Position numbers and translations under genes: made by a program. The notes under the pieces are model-generated. The model searched no databases. It was not told where the DNA came from and worked only from the letters and a program-made list of their open reading frames with translations. Shown here one piece after another: positions 25,001-37,000 of a DNA stretch of 64,000 nt. The DNA is from JAEDHM01 sp964368645 (lineage in GTDB: Bacteria; Bacillota; Clostridia; Christensenellales; CAG-1252). The stretch covers positions 62,001 through 126,000 of the forward strand of contig CAYJBY010000003.1 of assembly GCA_964368645.1 (NCBI GenBank), read 5' to 3'. Each line of letters opens with the position of its first letter. The first letter of the stretch is position 1.

Positions 25001-28000
25001 CCGTGATTATCACCTCGCCGCCCTTTTGAGCCGTCGTGGTGAAGCAAACGGACTGAGAATTATCCAAAACGGTGAAGCCTAAATCGGTCAGGCTCTTGGT
25101 GATGCCCAACGAATTGAGGGTAACTCCGATTTCGGACGCAACCACGTAAACTTCCATATTGGTAACGTCACAGCCTGTGAACACGTTGGTATAGGTATTA
25201 AGTTCCTTGCCGCGGAAGTACATAGCGGACAAGTCGGTACACTGATAGAAAGCGTTTTTGGCTATATCGGTGACGCCTGAGCCGAAGACTACGCTGGAGA
25301 GGTTGGACGCGCCGCTGAACGCCGCTACGCCGATTGTCTTAATCGTATCGGGAATAATCAAGGTGTAGATGCCCTGATTGGACTGGAACGCACGCTCGGA
25401 AATTCCCGTGATTCTGATACCGTTGTAGTACATAGGAATAACCAAATTGCTAACCGTAAGGCTGGCGGTGTTATTCCAACCGATTATACTGCCCGTGCCG
25501 TCCTGATTCATTGCCACGCTGAAGTAGCGCAAAGGAGTTGCCTTGCGGAAAGTCACGTCGTTCTCAACGCAGTAGTATTCCAAATAGGAATTGCTGTTAG
25601 CGTCGATATTCACGCTGTTTACCACTAGGTTGTCGGCAGTACCGTCGAACGCGCCCAAGCCTATGGAATCGATTATGCCGTAAACCTGCACGTCGATAAG
25701 GGAGGAGCAATCCGCGAACGCACTGCGGTTAATGATACGAATATCCCTGCCCACGTAAATACTGCAAAGGTTAGCAGAACCTGCGAAAGCGGAATTGCCT
25801 ATAACCACAACGCTGTCGGGTACTATATACGCCTCGGCGGTTTTGCCTGAGGGGTATGCCAGCAGACTGGTCTTGCTCTTGTTGAACAAAACGCCGTCCG
25901 CGCTTACGTATTGAACGCTGGTTTCGGAAGCGTTAATCTCCACCAGCTTGTCGCAATTAGCGAAAGCTCCGTTTTCGATAACGCTGACCTTTTCGCCCAA
26001 ATTGATAATCTGAACGTCGGAATTGACGAACGCCACGGAACGGATAGTAACCGTTTCCTCATTGACGGTGAACGTACTTCCCGCGATGGAATCGACTATT
26101 GCGTACAGTATCTTAAGGTCGGCGCTGTAAATGCCGCCTGCGTTGGACGCTAAGTAGGTGTTATTGCGGAAGGTAAGAGAGGTCAAGCCCGTACAGCCCT
26201 TGAACACATTGATACCTATTTTCTGAACGTATGAAGGTAAGGATACGGAGGAAAGTTTGACGTTGCCTGCAAAGGAGCCGTCCGCCAAGCTGTAAACCTT
26301 CTTGCCCATTATACGTTCGGGTACTATTACGTTGCTGTGGCTGTAGCCGCAGTTATGCTTCTTTAACGCTACGATTTCCACCAAAGCCTCGTTACCCTCG
26401 CCGGAAACCGTCTTGGTGGCAAAGCAGGTGTAAGGAGTACCCGTGTTAAAGTTGACGTTAGCGCGCGCCGCGTTGCCGGAAACCACGCCCGACGTCTTGG
26501 GGCAGTAAACGATAAGAGAGGAGTTCGCGCCGTTAAACAGGTCTGCGCCCATTGTGGGAACGTCACGGCAGAACACGATCTCGTCCAAAGAGGTACAGAA
26601 GCTGAACGCGCCGTCGCCTATCGAACCCACGTTGACGGGGATAAACATATACGCCAGACTGATACAGCCCTCGAATGCGTATGCGCCGATCTTTGTCACA
26701 CTGCTGGGTATGTTGACGGAAATCACCTCTTCGGTGCCGTAAGCAAACGCTCTTTCGGCAAGTTCCACTACCTTAACGCCGTTGATGTACATAGGAATTA
26801 CGATATTGGTGTGACTGCCGCCGCAGTTGCTGTGGTTGATATTAAAGGAATTGATGACGATTGCCGTTCTGGTGCCGTCCGTAAACGACCAGTCGAAACA
26901 TTCCGCAGGGTTCCATTCTACGTAATTATAGCCCATAAGGTTGCTGTAACCCTTAAGGTTGTCGCCTATAGGCGCGTAAATCGTAAGTCCTACGGGTACG
27001 CCGTCGAAAGCGTTGGAGGGAGGCAGTATGTTGGTGGTGAAATAAATCTCCTCCAAACTGAACATATTGCGGAAAGCGTAGTCGCCTATCGACACGACCT
27101 TAATGGGTACGGTCAGATAAACCACGTTGGTAACGCCCTCGAAAGCTCTGGACTCGATAACCTCTACGGGATAATTGGTCTCGAAGTAGTACATAGGCTC
27201 GGTCTTGCCGTCGCTATCCTTATAAATCGTGCCGTCGCTGTTGAGCTGTCTGATCATATTGTTAAACACGGTATGTAACAGCTTGCCGTGGTTGCCGTAA
27301 AGCACGCCGTTGCCGACCTCGAAGTTATCCGTGTTTTCCAGAATAATCTGCTCTATGGAATTGAAATAGCAGAACGCGCCTACGCCGATTTCCTCGACGC
27401 TGGCAGGTATGGACATACTCGTTACGTTGACGCAGTTTTCAAACGCGCTGGCGCCGATTATCTCGATATTGGTTAAAAGCACCAAATCGGTAATGCGCGA
27501 GTTGAGAAGCGCGAGCTTCACCGCGGAGTTGGCGTCCTTCATATAAGTAATCAAAGCCTCGGGCGTAGCGTCCTTAGCCAAGCCTGTGCTTTCATCGTCA
27601 ACCTTGGCGATATATTCGTCGGAGGTATAGAAAGCCTTTTCGCCGATTGCCGTAACCTTGGTATTGTTGATATAAGACGGTAAAATCAGGTTATTGATAT
27701 TGCCCTTATAACCAGACTCTTGAGTTATCTTGCCATCCGCGCCGACTACGTTGGTGTAGTCGCTCTTGTAGAGTACGAGATAAGCGTTGCTGTCGTAGCC
27801 GTTGATGGTAATGGTATTCTCTATGCCGTTGACGTCCTCGACTACGGTATAATCCAAAGCCGTTTTGGGAGTGTAGCCCACGTACTTGACGCCGCTATTC
27901 AGCTCAACGGCGTGATTAACGTCGCTGTCAACGGGTGCATAAACGGTTAAGCCCTTATTGGCGTTGCCGAATACGTTGGATATGGGTTCTACCGTTATCT

Positions 28001-31000
28001 CGTGGTAAGTAGTGTAAACCACTTCCTCGTAGGTTGCGCTGAACTTTATCTTGTATTTACCGGGTATTGTCTTGTTAAAGGAGTGCGTAATCGTGGAAGG
28101 TTCGCCGTTCTCGTCAATCACGTTCTCTTCAAAGTCTAAAGCCACCTCGTATTCGCCCAAGGAAAGCTCACCGACGTACTTGCCGTCGCTGTTGACCAGC
28201 ATCACTATGACGTTCTCGTCCAAAAGGGTGATTGCGCCGTTAGCGTCCTTTTCGCAGATTTCCTCGTTCCAAGCATAGCTTGTGCGTCCTGCCGCCACCT
28301 TAATACCTGTAACGGTGGGATTGATTGCCACGTCCTCGTCGTTGACGAACGCGCCGTCAGTGCCTGAAATCTCATCGTAATAATCCGCCTTGCTTAAGGT
28401 CAGATAACCCTCAAAATAGACGTTAATCAGGTTCTTCATATTGGAGAAAGCGTTCTTGCCGATATAATTCACGCAGGAAGTCCTTTCGTCCGTGACGTAT
28501 TCGGGAAGTCTTACCTCGGTCAGCTTGCCGTTGCCCTCGAAGGCGTAAGCGTTGATTTCCTTAACGGATTCGGGGATAACGTAAACGCCGCTTGTGCCCT
28601 GTCCCGTAGGCAGGTAAGTGTGCAACAGACTTCTGTCCGCATTGTACAGAGTGTAGCTGTCGAATACGTAGTACGCCGTGCTGTTAATGGACAGATTGGT
28701 CAGTTTAACCGTATTGCCGAATGCGCCTGCGCCGATATAACTTACGGTGCTGGGTATCACTATGGTTGTGATAAACTTAGCTCCGCTGAACGCGCCGCCT
28801 GCTATGGTCTTAACGGTGTTAGGAACGTCGTATCTGTTGTTTGACAGGGTGTTTTTGGCAAGGAAAGCCACCAAACGCGTGCTTGTGGAGTTAAACAGTA
28901 CGCCTAAAAGTTTGTCCTTGGAAACAACCTTGAAGTTGTCATTGTCCTGCACTAAAAGCTTTTCGATATTGGTTGCGCCCTTAATGAAGTTATCCTCGAT
29001 TACGTCCACGTAATACAGAACCGTCAGAGACTTAATCTCCGTGTGATTCTCGAACGCGCCGTCTGCTAAGGTGTTGAAAATGTAGGTGTAGGTTACGTCC
29101 TCACCCGTTATGCTGTCAGGCTCTACCGTCTTGTAATAAAGAGGTATAACGATATCCTCGGTGCCCTCGGAAAGCGTTGCGCCGCCCTTAGTGGTGGTCA
29201 TACCCGTAATGGTAGCCACGCCGCGGTGATTGCCTTGATCCGTAACCTCGGTTGTAAACACGAAATCTCTTACGTCCGTCCACGGAATGTACTTGATACG
29301 GCTTAAGGTATCACTTTCGTACCAGTCGGAGTCAGCCGTCATATTCTCGGGGTACTCGCCCTCGAAATAATTTTCCATAAAGTAACGGTTGATTGTGCTG
29401 TACTTATCCGTATAGGAAGTAGTGCTCTTGGGATCGTCGCCGTTAGGACCGTAAGCGGTTATCACGCGGTTGTCGAAATATCTGTTGAGCTGTTCGTCGG
29501 TGTAATCCTTAGTGCCGAAAACGTCAGCTTCAAAATCGATATACTCAACCGTGCTCTCAAAGTAAACGTAGTTGAGGTAAGGCATTTCCGCAAAGGCACG
29601 GTCGCCTATGTTGGACAGACTGCAAGGCAGTCTTAGTCTTGCCACGTTGGTACCCTCGAACGCCTTGGCGTAAATCAGCTGTACGTTCTCAGTCTCATAG
29701 CCTAAGCCGTTATCCACAACGTACACCTCGTCCATATAGACGGGAGTATTGGAATACAGGTAGGTATGTAAGGTCTTTTTGCCGTTGGTGTATAATACGC
29801 CCTCGTTGTAAACGTAGCTGGAGTTGTCGGAGGAAATTGCGATTTTGCTCAGCTGTGTACAATAGGAGAACGCGCCCGCGCCTATGGAGTCGTCTCCGAG
29901 GTAGGAGCTTATACGCACGTACTGCACGTGATCGTTGCCGTTAAACGCGCTGTCCTTAACCTTGGTCGCGCCGTAAACGGTGGCAACGGTATAGGTCACG
30001 TTGTCGATAACTTCGGTACCTATTGTGACCTTGTCGGTTACAACGGGAGTTTCGGGCTCGGTGGGCTCTTCGGGCTCGGTAGGATCATCGGGATTGGTAG
30101 GATCGTCAGACTCGTCGGGCTCGTCGGGAGTTTCGGGATCGGTGGGCTCCTCCGGCTCTTCGGGACGCTCGGTTACCTCGTTATCCGCCTTGTTTTCTTC
30201 CTCGTCCCAGAAGATTATGCGGTCGTAAGCGGCGGACGCCAACACGGTATGCACCGTTTCCTCGCCCTCGAATAATATGCCGTTGACTACGCTGTATCCC
30301 GTTACGTTGTTGAGAATAAGCTCGGACAGATTGTCTGCGTCGGCAAATGCGCCCACGCCGATTTTGGTAAAGTTGTCGTTAATGGAAACGGAAGTGATAA
30401 TGCTTTCGCTTCTGAATGCATAGTCTGCAATACCCGTCAGCTTAACGCCCTTGCGGTAGGTGGGAAGTATGAGCTTGGAATGTCCCTGTTCCGTGGTTTG
30501 GCAAACGGTTGTACCCTCGTGGACTTTAAGTCCGCTTATCGCAGTGCCTGCCGCGTCATAGGTAAAGCAATCCTTGTGGGTATGCATTGCAACCGTGACG
30601 AGTTTCAGCTCCTCGTTAGCGGTAAAGTAATTGGCGAATTCACTGCCGATAGGCATAGAAACCGCGATGCCGTAAGTGCCGTCCTCTTTTTCTATAAGTC
30701 TGGGAGAGTTGCCGAAAAGGTCGGTACCATAGGTATGGATATAGGATTCGAAGTACAGCGTTCTTGCAAGCTGTAAGCTGTTGAACGCGCCGTCCGCGAT
30801 GTCGTTCACATTGAAGTTGGAGCCTAACACCACCGTGGAATTGCGGTTAGCCGCAGGATATGCCAACAGCGTATAGGTTGCTTCCTCGTTCTCCGCCTTG
30901 AGCGGATTGTTCTGGCGGTAAAGCGCGTAATACTTAGCGTCGTTAATAAAGGTTGGGTTCTTCTCGTCCACGTAGATACGCAGCAGCGCGGTGCAGTTTT

Positions 31001-34000
31001 CAAAGACCTTGGAACCGATTTCGGCTACGTTGGCTCCGATGTAAACGTATTCCAAACTCTCACTGCCGTAGAACGCGCCGTCCGCTATGGACGTAAGCGT
31101 GGTGGGAAGTTTGTAAATTGTATCCGTATTAACCGCGGTATAGGTGATGAGAGAATCAAGCACCTTTTCGCCGTCGTTTCTCACGTATCCGTAGAGGATA
31201 CCGCCGCTGTAATTAGCGGAAAGAACGCCCTCTTCGGAGTTGATACTGATTCTGCCGTTATCCAACGCGAGGGTGTATTCAGCCACAGGCATTGCCGCCG
31301 TTACGCTGGAAAGCATATCCGCGTAAACGGTCAATACGGCAGTATCGCCCAAAAGGTTATTGAATAAGCTCTTGGAGAGTTTCAGCTTGCCGTTTGCTTC
31401 CTGCGAATAGGTCAGCGAAGCGTGTATTGTGACTTTACTCACGTTAGCTACCGCGGCAGGGAGCTTGACGGTATATTTGCCGTTGTCAAGCGTTACCGCC
31501 AAATACGCCTTGCCAAGACTGTTGCCCGTAGCATTGTCGATTTCGTAAGCGTACAAATTGGCGGGATTGACCATTAAGGAGTAAAGCACGGTTTCGCCGT
31601 TGTAAACGTCAAGTCTGATTTCGCTATTCTCAGTTACGCCGCCGAACACCGTATCGTTAAAGCTGATTGCATCGTTCTCGATGGATAAGGTATATCTTAA
31701 TTCGCCCTTAACCGTTACGCCGCCCTGAATAGTTTCCTTAACGGGGAGCTGAACGTACTGATACTCGAACGTGAACAGCGGATGAGTGTCGGTCAAAACG
31801 ATTTCCGTTAAAGAGGTACAGCCGCTTATCGCGCCTGCGCCGATAGTGGTAACGGAATCGGGAATAGTCAATCTGATAATGCCTACGTTGTTCTCAAAGG
31901 CTTTTTCGCCGATGGCGGTCACGGTCTTACCCTTAATAAGAGAGGGTATTGTCAGGTCGTTGTGATTGCTCAGGCAAACGTGAGTCTTTAAGCCGTTAAT
32001 GGTTATTTTGTCGCTGGAATCCACGTCGTAGTCGTAGCACAACGCAGACAATTCGTCTGTGGTGTATTCGGAAATATCGTAAATCGCGTAGTTACTGATA
32101 CCCCAAGCCACCTTATTGTGGAAGTCGGAGCAAACGTCGGAGTAATAGAAAATCGAAAGGGACTGGGAGCGGAAATCAACGGGATACAGAGTTCCGCTTA
32201 CGCCTGCCTTGCTTTCTGCGTCGTTCTTGACAAAGCTCAAAACAGAGTCGTTACCGTCCGTATTTACCGTTAAGGTAAAGGTTCCGTTAATGGAAGCGGC
32301 GATAATTCCGCTGTTGACGGAGAGCTTACCGTCGGCATAGCCCTGAACAGCCAGTTCCGCGGTGATTTTAAGGGTGGTGTAGCCGCCGCTGATACTCGTC
32401 TTGGTCAAGGGCAGAATTGCCTCGCCGTCGGTAACGGAATAACTGCGTCCCTCGTCCACGGGCTGATAGGTTGCGTCCAAATCGTAAATCTTGCCCTCGG
32501 CAGGATCAACGGATACTGCGTATAAGGACTGACCTTCGCCGCTGAACATCTCCAAACGTGCGGAAGTAACACCGTCAAAGAACTCCTTCTTGAGAGCAAG
32601 CGTATATTCGGATTCTCTTCTTAAAGGATATCTGTCGCTGTCAAGCACCGCGCCGTCTAAGGTAACGGTTGTGGTTTCGTTGACAGTGCCTGAGAAGTGT
32701 ATCTCGGCAAAGTTGAGTTTCGCATAGCTCTGAAGATCGGTAAGATCGGAATCCGCTATTACGGTATTGCCGATAATATAAAGCTCCTTGAGGTTATCGG
32801 AAAGGAATGCGTCCTCGCCCACAGTCTTAACGGACTTGCCGATTACGATACTGGTTGCACGAGTTTCCGCAAAGGCGTTCTCACCGATTTCGATAACGCT
32901 GTCGGGAATGCGGTAGCCCTTAACCGCGGAATACAGCTCGCCCGAGAATGCGCCGGGAGCTATGGATACTATCTTGTAGCCGGAAATAAACATAGGAATG
33001 TATATTTCGCTGACAAAGGATTCCTCAGTAGCTCTGCCGTCCTCGTCGGTCAGCTTATACTGCTCGGGATCAAAGCCCATAAGCTGTGCGTCCTTAGAGG
33101 AAGCATCGTAAGGCTGAACCATATACTTTTCAAAGGGCAGAGAATACCTAAGCTCTACGTTTTCGTATAAGCAGGCGTACTCTAGATTATAGGTGTCCTC
33201 AACGGTGCTGACAACCGTGAGCTGCGTATTCTTAAATACGTCCTCGCCCACCTTAACGTCGCCGCTGACCGTCAGCTGCAAAAGCTTATCAGCCGAAGCA
33301 AACGCCTCGTCTGCGAACTCGATAACCGTATCAGGTACGTTGAACTCTTCGCCTGAATTGTTGGGAAGGTATTTGTAAAGAACACTGACGTCCTTGTCGA
33401 ACAGCACGCCGCCGGCGTAGCTGAAGAAGCCGTTAAATTCCACCTGAAGGAACTCGGAAAGTCTTTCCGCACCGTCGAACGCGCCCGTTTCGATAGAACG
33501 CAGACTTGCGTTGAAAACTATACTCTTGACGGGGGAACCGTCGAACGCACCGCTCTTGATGGTGGTAATGCCCTCGGGCAGTTCGTAGGTAGAGGAGGTT
33601 GCCAAGCAAATGTACATCACAGTACCCGAAGCGTTGGTAAGTGCGTTATTCTTAACCGCGTAGTAGGGATTAGCGGAGTCAACCGTTATCCTGCTGAGGT
33701 TGGAACAGCCGATAAACGCGCCCGAAGCTATGGACTTAACGGACTTGGGTATGCTAATGGAATACAGCTTGGTCTGATTGCGGAAAGCGTTAGTGCCGAT
33801 TGCCGTCACGGGTACGCCGCATATATACGCGGGTACAACTATATTAACGTGACCGTCGCTGCAATAATGATTCTTCAAGCCGGTTATGGTGATTTCCGTA
33901 CCGGCGGAATTGACGGTATATGCAAAACAGGAAGGCTTGGTACTGGTATTGTACTTGACGTAGGTCTTGAAGCCGCCCGTAGTGAAATATTCCTTAAGAC

Positions 34001-37000
34001 TGCCTGTGGAGGGGCCGTAAATCTTAAGTTCCTTATCGTTCTTGTTGACGATTTCCGAACCGATAACCGTCACGTCGTCCTCGAAATACAACTCGGTTAA
34101 AAGTCCCGTGTTTGCAAAGGCAAAGCTGCCGATTTCTTCCACGCTGGCAGGTACAACGAGTTGAGTTAAAGCGGTCATTCCGTTAAAGGCGTTTTTGCCG
34201 ATATACTTGATGCTTTCGGTCATTATTACGCGCTTAACCACGCTGTTGCCTTTGAACGCGTTCTCCGCGATACCTCTTACTTCGTAGGTAAGTCCCTTAT
34301 TGTATTCGGGATCTACCTCTTCGACCTGATAAACGCCGGGGATAATCACGGTGGCGTTATTGCCCTTGTAGCCTGTTACGTAGTAATACTTTTTGCCCGT
34401 AATCTCGTCGGTCATAGCAGAAGAGAACGTAAAGTCTTCCACAGGAGACCAAGCGATAAAGTTAATGGAATTAGCCGCGCAGTACTTGGCGAGATTGCTT
34501 TCCGTCCAACTGCCGTAGGCGTAAACCTTTGCAGGTCCGTAAACGGTAATGCCTGCGTTGATATTGCCGTCAGTGCCTACGAACGCGTCGTTGCTGACGT
34601 CGTACTCGCCTGCGCTGCCGTTGATGTCGCCCGTGAAGTAAACCGCGGATAAGGAAGTACAGCCCTCAAAAGCGCGAGATCCTATTCTCGCCGCGGACGG
34701 TAAGGTAATACTGGAAAGTCTGGTATCTCCGGCAAAGCAGTAGTTGCCGATAATGGTAACCGTTTCGGGGATACGGATACTTATAAGTCTGGCGCAATTA
34801 CGGAACGCGCCCTGATTGATAGTGGTTATGCCATCGGGGATTTCCATACTGATAATGGAAGTACCCTTGAAAGCGTCATTGGCGATAACGGTTGCGGAGA
34901 TTGTGCCGAAGCGTTCCACCGTGATACGGCTGTGACTCTTGTTGCAAACGTGGTTAGCCAAGCCGCTGATTTGCATATTGGTACCCTCGCCCACCGTTTC
35001 GATACAGGAGCTGTTGTCGTGTATAAGTATATCCGAGCTCTTGACAAAGCCGATGCCCTCGAAATAAGGAGTTACGTTGTTGTCAAAGCTGTTGACGTAA
35101 ACGGTGGTGACGTTGGGCGACACCTCGCTGAACGCTTCCACACCGATTAAAATCTCACCGCTGACCTTGGGAATATCTCCGCCGAAGTAAATACTGCTTA
35201 CGGAGCCGCACTTAAAGAAAGCGTGTGCGCCGATTTGGTTGACGGTGGAAGGAACGTATATACTCAAAAGTTTGCCCTGTGCGGAACTGACGTTCTGCTC
35301 GTTAAAGGCGTCCTCGCCGATAATCTTGACAGGTAAGCCGTTGATATAGGCAGGTATCATAATTACCAAGCCGCCGGGGTTCGCCGCGCGGTAAGCCAAG
35401 TCCAGACCGTTAATCGTAACCGCGTCTATACTGGAAGTGGTCTCAAAGCACTGAGCGGAGGTGCATCTGGTAAATGCCAAGCCCAGACTTTCGCAGATAA
35501 GCTCTAAATCGTCTGCGTTGGGGCTGTAAACCGCCACGTTGGGGCTGTTGTCGAACGCGCTGGCGTGGATTTCGCTGACGTCCTCTTCCACGTAAACGGA
35601 AACAAGGTTGGCGTTATCGGCAAAAGCCTTATCCAACACGTTGTCGATACCGGAATTAAAGCAAACGCTTAACAAAGCGGCACAGCCGGCAAAGGCGTTT
35701 TCCTTTACGTTGATAATCGCGGACGGGAATACTATACCCGAAAGCACGCTGTTGTTGGCAAAAGCGTAGGGAGCTACGTTATTAACCGATACGGGTGCGG
35801 TATAAAGAGTAGCTGTATTGGAGGGCAAATACACCGCGATAGTGGAACTAACCGCGTATTTTTCCCCTCTTGACGTCATCGCTATGCCGTCGCCCTCGTT
35901 TTCCTTGGTGTAGATAACGCCGTTAAGAACGAAGAAGGAGCCGTTAGTATCGGGAATAACCACGTTGAAAGCGGTATTATCGAAAGCGGATACTCCTATG
36001 CGCTCGCACAAATCGTTGAAGTTCAGCGTCTTAATCCTCTTAACGCTCTTGAACGCGCCGGCTTCTATAGAAAGCACCGTAGAGGGCAGAGTGTAAACGT
36101 CCGAGTCCAAAATATCCAAATAGGTGATAAGCATTGTGGCTTTGCTGTCGAACAACGCGCCGTTGCTAAATGAATAACTGGTATTGTTATTGAGAACGAT
36201 ACTTTCCAGTTCACTGCAACCGGAGAACGCGCCCTCGCCTATCGAATTAATAGTTGCCGGCAGAGTAATTCTGCTAATCTCGGCGTTGCCTGCAAAGGCG
36301 TAAGGAGCGATGGCTCTAACGGTTATTCCGCCGATTTTCTCGGGAATGACTATATCGTCGTGACCGTTGCAAACGTGATTGCGGAGTCCTGTAATCGTAA
36401 TCGTGTTGCCTGTGGCGTTGACCGTATAGACCAAACAGCTTACAGGCGTATAGGTGTTGAAATTGTAATTATTGCTTTCGCAATAGTTCTGAATATTGCT
36501 GAGAATGCTCTCTGTGTTTTCGGGGCCGTAAACCACCAGTTCCTCGGCACACCCTGCGAAAATCGTCGCGCCGATGTTGTTGACGTCGCCGCCGAAGGTA
36601 ACGCCTTCCAGCTTAGGACAGCCCTTAAATGCGTTGGCTCCGATACTCTCCACAGACGCGGGAATATACACAGAAGTCAGCGCGGCGCAGCTGTAAAACG
36701 CCTGCTCGCCGATTATTTGCACGCCGTCAGGCATAAGTATCTCTTCCAAAGCGGAGCAAACGCTGAACGCCGCAGGATCGATAGACGCTACCGTAGAGGG
36801 AAGCACGACCTTCTTAAACGCCGAGCTACCGAATGCGCTAACGGAATTAACGGTATAAGTTATGTTGTTGTAGGTATAGGTTTCGGGAATAATGAGAGTC
36901 ATTATCTCCTGGAACGCACCTGATTCCACGTCGTCGTGGTAGTTGTCAACGTAACCTGCCACCTTGGCAAAATTCTGTCCCTGTACGGTGGAATACTCGT

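Noticed and set aside
30040..30170. Acidic Pro-rich stretch as a frameshift or misassembly
   Set aside because: The frame is continuous and LRR modules resume on both sides; such linkers are common in surface proteins.
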